64,000 nucleotides of DNA from an uncultured Coriobacteriaceae bacterium (lineage in GTDB: Bacteria > Actinomycetota > Coriobacteriia > Coriobacteriales > Coriobacteriaceae). The DNA lies in contig CALUOP010000010.1 of NCBI GenBank assembly GCA_944322305.1, forward strand, positions 19,715 to 83,714. Reading direction: 5' to 3'. A program made the translations under genes and the position numbers. The notes beneath the pieces were generated by a model. The model had not been told where the DNA came from. It did no database searches and worked only from the letters and a program-made list of their open reading frames with translations. Shown piece by piece: positions 42,456 through 49,686 of this stretch. Within the stretch, counting starts at the first letter, position 1, and each line of letters begins with the position of its first letter.

Positions 42456-43451
42456 TTGCCCCCGCTCGCTAAAAAGACCAGCCTCGCCGACCGGCTCGCT
42501 CCGGTGCTTCTGGTGCTGGGCGCGCTGCTCACGGCGGCCGACATCATACTCACGTTCACCGTCGCGCCGTTTGTGCAGGGTGCCGAGCTCTCGGAGCCGG
42601 TGGTTATCGCCGGCCAGGTGGTCACCACCAAGCTTCTGCTCACGCAGAAGATCTTCTACCTGCACGTGCCGGTTGCCGTCACGTCGTTCGCCGCCATGTT
42701 CTTCACGGCGTTCTACGGCGTGCGCTTCCTCATGACCAAGGACCGCCGCTACGACCTGCGCGCCCGCATCGCCACCACCGTCGCGCTGGTCTTCATCCTG
42801 GCCACCATGGTCTCCGGCGACCTGTGGACCCGCTTCGAGTGGGGCCGCTGGTGGGTGTGGGAGCCGCGCCTCACCACGTACTTCATCCTCATGCTGCTGG
42901 TGATCGGCTACTTCATCCTGCGCAACGCCATCGACGACCCCGAGCGCCGCGCCACCTTCGCCGCGGTGTTCGGCATCGTGGCGTTCATCGACGCGCCCAT
43001 CTCCTTCTTGGTGACGCGCCTCATCCCCAGCTCCATCCACCCGGTGGTGTTTCGCACCGATTCGGGCCTGCCGCCCAAGATGCTCATTCCGTTTTTGCTT
43101 GGTCTGTTCGGCATGCTCATGGTGGCCTTCGCGCTCTACCGCATCGCGCTGGCCATCAACGAGTCCGCGCAGGTGGTGGAGGACCTCAAGGAGCGCCTGG
43201 AAGAGCGCGACGCTGCCCGGGCAGCCGCTGCCGCTGACGCCGCGCGCGACCGCCTGATGGCCGCTGCCGGCAAGGTGACGGGGGAGAAGAACCCCAGCTA
43301 CGGCTCCCAGAGCGATAACGGATCCCCTGCGGCCCCTGTCGCCCCCGATCGCGCGGGCGCCGCTGCCGCTGGCTCTGCCGCGGCCGACCAGAACGCCGCG
43401 TGCTCGGAAGCCGACCCCGCTTCCCCTTCCGACGATTCCTCCGCACAGTAA
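42456..43451 (+). CDS. ccmC: Heme exporter/handling protein CcmC
   Basis: 331 residues from a TTG at 42456 preceded by GAAGGAAGGAGA; the ATG at 42318 has no support. Six membrane segments and the WWD-type heme motif 'WGRWWVWEPRLTTYFIL' (Glu in place of the usual Asp after WxW), flanked by histidines in 'IFYLHVPVAV' and 'IPSSIHPVVF'. CcmC attaches heme to CcmE. A ~90-residue C-terminal tail, first coiled-coil (EDLKERLEERDAARAAAAAD), then Ala/Pro/Ser-rich, is not part of typical ~240-residue CcmC. Confidence 0.88.
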   Translation: MPPLAKKTSLADRLAPVLLVLGALLTAADIILTFTVAPFVQGAELSEPVVIAGQVVTTKLLLTQKIFYLHVPVAVTSFAAMFFTAFYGVRFLMTKDRRYDLRARIATTVALVFILATMVSGDLWTRFEWGRWWVWEPRLTTYFILMLLVIGYFILRNAIDDPERRATFAAVFGIVAFIDAPISFLVTRLIPSSIHPVVFRTDSGLPPKMLIPFLLGLFGMLMVAFALYRIALAINESAQVVEDLKERLEERDAARAAAAADAARDRLMAAAGKVTGEKNPSYGSQSDNGSPAAPVAPDRAGAAAAGSAAADQNAACSEADPASPSDDSSAQ

Positions 43452-43463
43452 GGAGTGCTTACG

Positions 43464-43655
43464 ATGGATGCTATTCTCGCCGAGGTGTACTCAACCGTTC
43501 TGCCCGCTGCCCCGTACGTGATCGGCGCCTACGTGGGCATCTGGCTCGTGCTCTTTGTGTTCGTGCTGCTGCTGGCCCGCAAAGCCAAGCGCACGCAGAG
43601 CGACATCGAAGCGCTCAAGGAGGCTCTCGAGTCCCGCGAGCGTAAGGACAAGTAG
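43464..43655 (+). CDS. ccmD: CcmD-like small membrane protein
   Basis: 63 residues, start after AAGGAG, 12 bp after ccmC. One membrane segment ('YVIGAYVGIWLVLFVFVLLLA') is followed by a charged helix ('KAKRTQSDIEALKEALESRERKDK'). Size, topology and position after ccmC match CcmD, which stabilises the CcmABCD complex. Sequence similarity among CcmD proteins is too weak to prove it. Confidence 0.7.
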   Translation: MDAILAEVYSTVLPAAPYVIGAYVGIWLVLFVFVLLLARKAKRTQSDIEALKEALESRERKDK

Positions 43656-43668
43656 CGCCGGGCTCTGG

Positions 43669-43699
43669 CCTGCCATGGGGGACGGGTACGGATGGCAGG
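43669..43699. repeat. GGGGACGGGTAC-family hairpin
   Basis: GGGGGACGGGTACGG enclosed by inverted CCTGCCAT and ATGGCAGG, just after ccmD. Confidence 0.8.
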
Positions 43700-43782
43700 T
43701 CTCCCCGTCCCTTATGCCAGAGGCGGCCGCTGGCTTTGCGCTAGCGGCCGTTTGCGTTCAGTTGGGCGTTCTGTGCTTGGCG

Positions 43783-44376
43783 CTAGCTGCGCGGCGTATC
43801 TTCTAGGCCGGTCTCGCCCCCGGTGCGGGGCTGCGCGCTGTTGAGCCGCGCGGTGTCGCCTTCAAACGCGCGGATGATGCGCTCGAGCATGCTGCTGAAC
43901 TGCTCCAGCTCCTCGTCGGAAAGGTCCACATCGGGGAAGGGCGGCTTGCAACTGCGCACGCAGGCACGGCCCTTCTCGGTGATGCTCACCAGCAGCACGC
44001 GGCGGTCCTTCTCCGAGGTGCGGCGTGTGATGAGACCCGAGCGCTCGAGCTTGGCCAGCACCTCGCCCAGCGATTGCGGGCGGATGTTCAGGATGAAGCC
44101 CATGTCGCGCTGGCGCATCTCGCCCTGCATGTTGAGAAGCGCGAGCGCGCGTCCCTGCCCGCGCGACGGGTCGCCCGCGGGACCGCCGTGCATGCGGCGG
44201 TACGCCTCGTGCCAGCGCTGCAGCACGCTGCGCAGCGTGCCGAAGTGCTCCACGATCTCGTCGATGGTGACAGCGCGTTGGCTGGTCGGTGCAGGCGTGC
44301 CGTCGGCAGGGCTGCAGCGGGGCTCTGCCTGAGCGCCGGGTTCGACATGCGTGATAGGGGAGACGGTCTGGCACAT
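43783..44376 (-). CDS. MarR-family transcriptional regulator
   Basis: 197 residues. The winged-helix core is 'GRALALLNMQGEMRQRDMGFILNIRPQSLGEVLAKLERSGLITRRTSEKDRRVLLVSITEKG', with the conserved DRR wing. About 35 extra residues precede the usual MarR start, and a ~25-residue polar tail follows. The upstream site GGAAACGAGC is only moderate, so a start further in is possible. It converges on the ccm operon; no target is evident. Confidence 0.82.
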   Translation of the reverse strand: MCQTVSPITHVEPGAQAEPRCSPADGTPAPTSQRAVTIDEIVEHFGTLRSVLQRWHEAYRRMHGGPAGDPSRGQGRALALLNMQGEMRQRDMGFILNIRPQSLGEVLAKLERSGLITRRTSEKDRRVLLVSITEKGRACVRSCKPPFPDVDLSDEELEQFSSMLERIIRAFEGDTARLNSAQPRTGGETGLEDTPRS

Positions 44377-44625
44377 GGTTTGCTCGTTTCCGGTAGGGTT
44401 TTGCCCGCAGAGCGGGCGCTGCGCTTATCATACCGCGTTGGTGTGGACGGTTTGAATACGTATCAGCGCGTAAGGGCGCGGTGGACGCTCGTGGGGAGGC
44501 CTGGCATCTTGATGCGGTGCGAGTGTGGAGAAAGTTTGAACTCACAGGAGTAGCTGGAAGGCATGCTTGCGTTTGCGGAGTGAGCGTCGTAATATGCTTT
44601 CTTGCGCGAAGGCGCTTACATACAG

Positions 44626-44702
44626 TGCGGGATGGAGCAGTCTGGTAGCTCGCCGGGCTCATAACCCGGAGGCCGGAGGTTCAAATCCTCCTCCCGCGAC
44701 CA
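44626..44702 (+). tRNA. Initiator tRNA-fMet (anticodon CAT)
   Basis: 77 nt with encoded CCA. The anticodon stem-loop CCGGG-CTCATAA-CCCGG has the three G:C pairs typical of initiators, and the D-arm GGAGCAGTCTGGTAGCTC matches initiator tRNAs. The first base is T facing G72, so the end of the acceptor stem is a weak or unpaired position, also an initiator trait. Confidence 0.95.
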
Positions 44703-44709
44703 AAAGTCC

Positions 44710-44748
44710 AGGTCAGAGGCGTTTTTTGTCTCTGACCTTTTTCTTTTT
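44710..44748 (+). terminator. Terminator of tRNA-fMet
   Basis: Stem AGGTCAGAG / CTCTGACCT followed by TTTTTCTTTTT. Confidence 0.9.
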
Positions 44749-45158
44749 CGCATCCACGCGAGTTGATGGAGCTCTTCGGCGCCGCCTGCGCGGAGACCTC
44801 CCCGACCCCCTCCCCGGGCTTCCCCAGGACGGGCGCGCGGGGAGAATGAGGGGGGAATCTCCAGCATGCGCGGTTGCGTCTGGGGGCGCGGGGGATAACG
44901 GCGCTGCACGGGGGCGGCCGCGGCCGCCGAGCCAGCGCCGCCGTGCGCGTTCCGTGAGTCGGTTCCCTAGGATGCCCTACGGACTCAAAGCTCCCCCTCC
45001 CCGCTTGTCCGCCCGCCTCCCGGACCATATAAATCGAACCGAGACGGGGCGACCCTGCGTTGCACGGGACGCCCCCGAAGAGCATCGGATTCCAGGAGGT
45101 GCCCCATGGAGGAGACGGGAAGGGCCGCCGCGGGCCCGCGGCGGCCTGAATTTGAATC
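44749..45158. other. Gene-free flank between tRNA-fMet and the IS element
   Basis: 410 bp without a convincing gene. At its end CCAGGAGGTGCCCC precedes an ATG (45106) whose frame runs only 17 codons before the IS left end, so a small gene may have been cut off by the insertion. Confidence 0.4.
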
Positions 45159-45235
45159 TGAATCTGCCCCAGATCCGTTGACAGGTCGAGTCCCGTTTCG
45201 GCACCATTGCCGTTGCGGGGGAACGGAGGCGGATC

Positions 45236-45523
45236 ATGGGAAAACCGTGCCCGAAGTACACGGCGGAGTTCAAGCGGCGCGCCGTGCAGCTGTACAACGA
45301 GAGGGGAACCACCTGCGCGGAGGTCGCGCGCGAGATCGGCGTCGACCCGTCGAGCCTCGCCGACTGGGTCAGAAGGGCCTCGGCCGCGGCGCCCGACGCC
45401 GAGGCGAACCCCTTCCAGATGGCCGAGGACCTGCGGCGGCTCAGGCGCGAGAACGAGCGGCTCAAGAGGGAGAACGAGATACTTTTAAAAGCGAGCGCCT
45501 TCTTCGCCAGCAGGCAGCTGTAG
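45236..45523 (+). CDS. IS3-family transposase OrfA
   Basis: 95 residues. Helix-turn-helix 'YTAEFKRRAVQLYNERGTTCAEVAREIGVDPSSLADWVRRA' and a leucine-zipper-like helix ('LRRLRRENERLKRENEILLKASAFF'). It binds the element's ends. At 45484-45490 its frame contains the slippery heptamer T TTA AAA, at which ribosomes can shift by -1 to make the OrfAB transposase. Confidence 0.93.
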   Translation: MGKPCPKYTAEFKRRAVQLYNERGTTCAEVAREIGVDPSSLADWVRRASAAAPDAEANPFQMAEDLRRLRRENERLKRENEILLKASAFFASRQL

Positions 45524-46431
45524 GCGCCGAGGCGAAGGAGGCGAGGTTCTCTTTCATCCTGCTCAGCGAGGGGCGCTGGAGCGTGTCGGAGATGTGCTCG
45601 GCGCTCGGCGTCACCAGGCAGGGCTACTACGCGTGGCGCTCGCGCGGGCCGAGCGGGCGCGACCTGCGCGACGCCGAGCTCGCCGGCGAGATCTCCGGGG
45701 TCTACGAGGCGAGCCGCCGCATCTACGGCGCCCCGAAGGTCTTCGCGGAGCTGCGCCGGCGCGGAGAGCGCACGTCGCGCAAGCGCGTGGCGCGCATCAT
45801 GCGCGAGAACGGCTGGGCCGGCACGACGCGCGGCTGCGCCAAGCGCCCCAAGGGCGAGGCCAAGCAGGCAGCGCCGCAGACCAACTCGGCGCCCGACCTC
45901 GTGCGGCGAGACTTCAGCGCGGACGGCCCGAACAGGGCCTGGTTCGCCGACATCACCTACGTGCGCACGCACCAGGGGTGGCTCTACCTGGCGGTCGTGA
46001 TGGACATCTGGTCCAGGAAGATCGTCGGCTGGTCGATGTCGGCCCGCATGACGGCCGAGCTCGCCGACGACGCGCTGAGGATGGCGATCGTGAGGCGCAG
46101 GCCGCCCGGAGGCTGCATCCACCATAGCGACCACGGGAGCCAGTACGTCTCGCTCCTGATCGGCAAGACGATGCGCGAGACCGGCATCAGGCCGTCGATG
46201 GGCTCGATCGCGAGCCCGTGGGACAACGCGGCGATGGAGTCGCTCATGGGGCTCGTCAAGGCGGAGTGCGTGCACGCCCGCACGTTCGAGACGCGGGATC
46301 AGGCGGCATTGGAGATATTCGACTACATCGAGTGCTTCTACAACAGGGTGCGGATCCACTCCGCGCTCGGCAACCTCAGCCCCGAGGAGTTCGAGGCGAG
46401 GCATGCGCAGGAGGCCGCTTCGGCGGCGTAG
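45490..46431 (+). CDS. IS3-family transposase OrfB (DDE integrase domain), made by -1 frameshift
   Basis: About 313 residues in the frame entered after the T TTA AAA heptamer. An HTH_21-like region ('ISGVYEASRRIYGAPKVFAELRRRG') precedes the rve integrase core with the acidic triad in 'WFADITYVRTHQGWLYLAVVMD', 'HHSDHGSQYVS' and 'NAAMESLMGLVKAECV'. The frame is intact and no stop interrupts it, so the element looks functional. The first ATG in this frame is at 45592, too far inside for independent function. Confidence 0.92.
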   Translation, partial: SERLLRQQAAVGAEAKEARFSFILLSEGRWSVSEMCSALGVTRQGYYAWRSRGPSGRDLRDAELAGEISGVYEASRRIYGAPKVFAELRRRGERTSRKRVARIMRENGWAGTTRGCAKRPKGEAKQAAPQTNSAPDLVRRDFSADGPNRAWFADITYVRTHQGWLYLAVVMDIWSRKIVGWSMSARMTAELADDALRMAIVRRRPPGGCIHHSDHGSQYVSLLIGKTMRETGIRPSMGSIASPWDNAAMESLMGLVKAECVHARTFETRDQAALEIFDYIECFYNRVRIHSALGNLSPEEFEARHAQEAASAA

Positions 46432-46460
46432 AGGGTGTCAACGAAATCGGGGTAAATTCA

Positions 46461-47256
46461 CGGCTTTCCAGGCGCGCAGGTACCGCGCCGTCCCGTCGTC
46501 GATCGCGATCCAGCGCGACCGGCGGTTCTTGGTCTCGCGCAGCGTCTTGTCCTTGGTGTACTGGTACTTGATGAACACCCGCATGTTGTCGAAGTCCGCG
46601 TAGCGCCTCGCCGCGCCTCACACCGGTCGCGAGCGCGAGCCAGATGGCGACGCGCCTGCCGTCGAGTTCGTTGTCGTGGAGCGCCTGGCAGAGCGAGATC
46701 GCCTCCTCGAGCGTGAGCGGGGTCCTCTCAGCTGAGCGCGGGCGCGAGACCTCGACGTCGCGGCAGGGGTTGTGCTCGGTCAGGTGCTCCTTCACGGCGA
46801 GGCCCATCACCTGGCTCATGACGGCGTTGAGCTTGTGGACGCCGCGCTGCGACATGCCGTGCTCCTCGCGCAGGTCCGCGTAGACCATGTTGAGCAGCGA
46901 GAGCGAGAGGTCCGAGACGAGGATCCCGCCGAACCAGCGTCCCGCCTTCTTGAGCTCGCACGCGTCGGTCTTGTGCGTGAGCGGCGAGAGGCTCTTGAGG
47001 AGCTTGCGCTGCTCGTGCCACCTCCACCCGAGCTCGGGCACCGTTACCTCGGGGTTGGCGAACCCGCTCTCCAGCTCGCGGCGGTACTCCTCGAGCGCCC
47101 GCCTCGCGTCCGACTTGGTGCCGTGCACCGTCCTCTTCGGGGAGCGGATGTACTTCCCCGTGGCGGGGTCCTTACCCAGATGGTGCCTGATCCTGTAGAC
47201 TTTGCCCCGCTCGATCTCCTCGATCTCGCCGCAGCCCGTGACCTTTGGGATGGTCG
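46461..47256 (-). pseudogene. Tyrosine recombinase (phage-type integrase) remnant interrupted by the IS
   Basis: The minus strand encodes an AP2/SAM-like arm and core-binding region ('GKVYRIRHHLGKDPATGKY', 'LREEHGMSQRGVHKLNAVMSQVMGLAVKEHL') and the start of the catalytic domain ('WLALATGVRRGEAL', with the first catalytic Arg). The frame is then shifted near 46610, and continues in another frame as 'YADFDNMRVFIKYQYTKDKT' up to the IS end at 46460. The C-terminal catalytic His and Tyr are missing on both sides of the IS. No clear start codon is seen near 47256. It is probably the relic of an element integrated at the nearby tRNA-fMet gene. Confidence 0.85.
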
Positions 47257-47376
47257 CCCCTTTCCCTCGTGTGTCCCGCACGGCCCGTGGTGTGGAAGAA
47301 GGGCCGCGCGGGACGCGCGAGGGAAAGGGGCTTTGCCCCGCGGTACCGCCACAAAGGGACAGGGGCTTTGTGGCGG
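47257..47376. repeat. Two consecutive large hairpins, AAAGGGACAGGGG family
   Basis: First: 30-base arms 47257-47286 and 47301-47330 pair at 27 positions, and the three mismatches are all of the G-U type on one strand. Second: CCGCCACAAAG (47346-47356) pairs with CTTTGTGGCGG (47366-47376) around GGACAGGGG. The second core also occurs at 52394-52414. Confidence 0.8.
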
Positions 47377-47451
47377 GCGGCCAAATTTCCTGCCTGCGCA
47401 CGGGCTGCTCGGACGAGATGCGGCGACCCTGCGCCGCACCTCGCCCGCCAT

Positions 47452-49686
47452 CTACATCACCCGTGTCGATTCGAGGGCTTCCTCGAAGCGCTTGACGGCG
47501 TGCGCCGTCGGGCGGCGCAGCAGCAGGCCGAGCGCGAGCGCGGGCACGGCGTAAGCGGCGAGAATGGCCAGCTGAACCCAGAAGTCGCCGTTGTAGACAC
47601 CGAAGAGCGCTGCGCGCATGGCACCCTCCGCATGCACGAAGGGCAGCCACTCGTAGATCATCTGGAACACCGGGGGCAGCATCTGGGCGGGAAACGTTCC
47701 GCCGGCGCCGGCCACTTGCACGACCATGAGGACAACGGCGACCGCCTTGCCGATGTCGCCGAACGACGAGGTCAACGCAAAGATGATGCTGATGAACACG
47801 ACGGACGCGAGGCACCCGGCGAGCAGGAAGAGCCCCGGGTGGGCGCATTGCACGCCGAGGTAGCCGACGTCGCCGATGCAGATGATGGCCGCCTGTATGA
47901 TGCCGGTGCCGCAGAAGAGCGCCAGGCGCCCGAGGTAGGCCTGCGTCACCGTGCATCCCGTCTCCCGAAGCGCCCGTGCGCTCGGCGTCGCCTTGATGAG
48001 CGCGGCGAGGACCACCCCGCCGATCCAGATGGCGAGCGTCGTGTAGAAGGGTGCCATGGCGGATCCGTTGTTCTCGACGGGGAAGACCGCGTGGCGCTCG
48101 ATGCTCACGGGCTCGGCCATAAAGGCGCCGAGCTCTGCCGGCGAGGTCAGAAGAATCGTGCGCACCTGGTCCATGTCGGACGAATCGAGGGCGTCGGACA
48201 GCTCGCCCTGCAGCTCGCTGATGCGCGTCGCGGCGCTCTCGAGGTTCTCAGCCGTATGGCCGAGCGTGGCGTGCATTCCGTCCATGTTGCCGCTTGCCGC
48301 TTGGGTGGCGGCGGCCACGGCGGCACCGGTCTGCTCGAGGTCCTGAAGCGCGGTGTCCGCACCGTTCGCGGTGGCCTGTAAGGTGCTGGCGAGGTCTGTA
48401 AGCGAGCTGTCGAGTGAGGTGCTGAGCGAGTCGCCGGCGGTGCTGAGCGCGCTTTGCGCGTCGGCGACCATTTGGGTGAGCTCGGCTTGCGCGCCTTCGG
48501 CATCGGTGCGCCCCTGCTCAAGGTCGCCGACGGTGCCCTCGATGCCCGCCGAGAGGTTCTCGAGCTCTTTGATAGCAAGGTCGACGCGGTCCGAGAGCCC
48601 GTCGATGGTCAGGCTGACCTCGTGGATCTTCGTGTACCCGGCTGAGCCGACCTGGTAGTGGCTTTCCATCTGCTTAACGAGCGTGTCTTGGCCATTCAGG
48701 CTGTCGGCGACGGTGCGCAGCGCGTCGAGCCGCTGTTGGATGGTGCTGTCAACAGTTGTGAGGGCCGACGTCAAGCGTTCGATGTGCCCGCCAGCGGTTT
48801 CCATGGCGCTGCCGATCGCATCGCTCACGCCGTCCAGGCTCGCAGCCCCGGCGTCAAGCGCGCCCTTTACGGAGGCGGTGGTGTTCTTGAGCGTGCCGTC
48901 GAGCCCGCGCACGCCGTTGGCGCCGTCGCGCAGGGCGGCGGCGAGGCCGCCCTCGGTGTCGGTCAGGGCAGAAAGCGACGTAGGGCTCGCATCGAGCAGG
49001 CGCTGGGCGGACCCGACGAGGTCGCCTGCCGCCTGAACGCTGCTGGCGGTGCTCGAGAGGGTCTGCGCGCTTCCGTCGAGCGCGGACTCCATGGCACGCG
49101 CGACGGTCGCGAGCTGCCCGTCGTCGAGCATGCTGGAAAGCTGCTTCAGAGCGCCTGTTCCCACGTCGGTAACGGCTTTGGCGAAGCCTGTGTCGATATC
49201 CTCCTGGATGGAGGAGGACGCCTCGTTCGTCACGATCTCGGCGATGGCGTTCGTCTTCTGGTTCTGCATGAACGTGACCTTCGCCTGACGCGCCTCTCCG
49301 CCCAGGCCGCTGAGCAAGCAGGAGGAGAAGTCCTTGGGGATGATGAGGGCGGCGTAGTAGGAGCCGGCGGCAAGGCCGGATTCCGCTTCGTCACGCGCGA
49401 CGGGCTCGTAGCCGATCGAGCTGGACTCCAGAAGGGTGGAGACGACCTCGTCGCCAAGGTTGAGCTTCAGGGGCACGAGGTCGCTTTCGTAACCTGCGTC
49501 CTCGTTTACAAGGGCGACCTTGAGGTTCTTCGTGTTGCTGTAGGGGTCCCAGCTTCCAGCGATGTTAAACCACGCGTAGAACGACGGCACCACGAGAATA
49601 CCGACCATGACGACGATGCTCACGGCGTTGGCGTAGGCGTGCCGCGCGTCGCGGCGGATAAAGGACAGAAGGCGATGCATGGTCAT
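47452..49686 (-). CDS. YhgE/Pip-type membrane protein, downstream paralogue
   Basis: 744 residues from the ATG at 49686, which overlaps the stop of the upstream paralogue by one base. An N-terminal membrane segment ('ANAVSIVVMVGILVVPSFYAWFNIAGSWDPYSNTKNLKVALVNEDAG') is the hallmark of the YhgE/Pip family. A ~400-residue extracellular part is rich in coiled coils and small heptad repeats, and five to six C-terminal membrane segments resemble ABC-2 permeases ('EPVSIERHAVFPVENNGSAMAPFYTTLAIWIGGVV'). Family members include phage infection protein Pip and type VII secretion EsaA. Function here is unknown. Confidence 0.88.
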   Translation of the reverse strand: MTMHRLLSFIRRDARHAYANAVSIVVMVGILVVPSFYAWFNIAGSWDPYSNTKNLKVALVNEDAGYESDLVPLKLNLGDEVVSTLLESSSIGYEPVARDEAESGLAAGSYYAALIIPKDFSSCLLSGLGGEARQAKVTFMQNQKTNAIAEIVTNEASSSIQEDIDTGFAKAVTDVGTGALKQLSSMLDDGQLATVARAMESALDGSAQTLSSTASSVQAAGDLVGSAQRLLDASPTSLSALTDTEGGLAAALRDGANGVRGLDGTLKNTTASVKGALDAGAASLDGVSDAIGSAMETAGGHIERLTSALTTVDSTIQQRLDALRTVADSLNGQDTLVKQMESHYQVGSAGYTKIHEVSLTIDGLSDRVDLAIKELENLSAGIEGTVGDLEQGRTDAEGAQAELTQMVADAQSALSTAGDSLSTSLDSSLTDLASTLQATANGADTALQDLEQTGAAVAAATQAASGNMDGMHATLGHTAENLESAATRISELQGELSDALDSSDMDQVRTILLTSPAELGAFMAEPVSIERHAVFPVENNGSAMAPFYTTLAIWIGGVVLAALIKATPSARALRETGCTVTQAYLGRLALFCGTGIIQAAIICIGDVGYLGVQCAHPGLFLLAGCLASVVFISIIFALTSSFGDIGKAVAVVLMVVQVAGAGGTFPAQMLPPVFQMIYEWLPFVHAEGAMRAALFGVYNGDFWVQLAILAAYAVPALALGLLLRRPTAHAVKRFEEALESTRVM

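Larger units (their letters stand above)
45159..46460 (+). mobile_element. IS3-family insertion sequence
   Basis: 1,302 bp bounded by imperfect inverted repeats: TGAATCTGCCCCAGATCC then GTTGACA at the left, and TGAATTTACCCCGATTTC then GTTGACA read inward from the right end at 46460. It carries orfA and orfB in the overlapping -1 arrangement of IS3 elements. No clear target duplication was seen. The right end lies inside the integrase remnant. Confidence 0.9.

Noticed and set aside
44977..46404. Minus-strand frame across the IS element as an additional integrase part
   Set aside because: It is antisense to orfB, and its tail outside the IS has no integrase motifs, so the integrase C-terminus was not found there.
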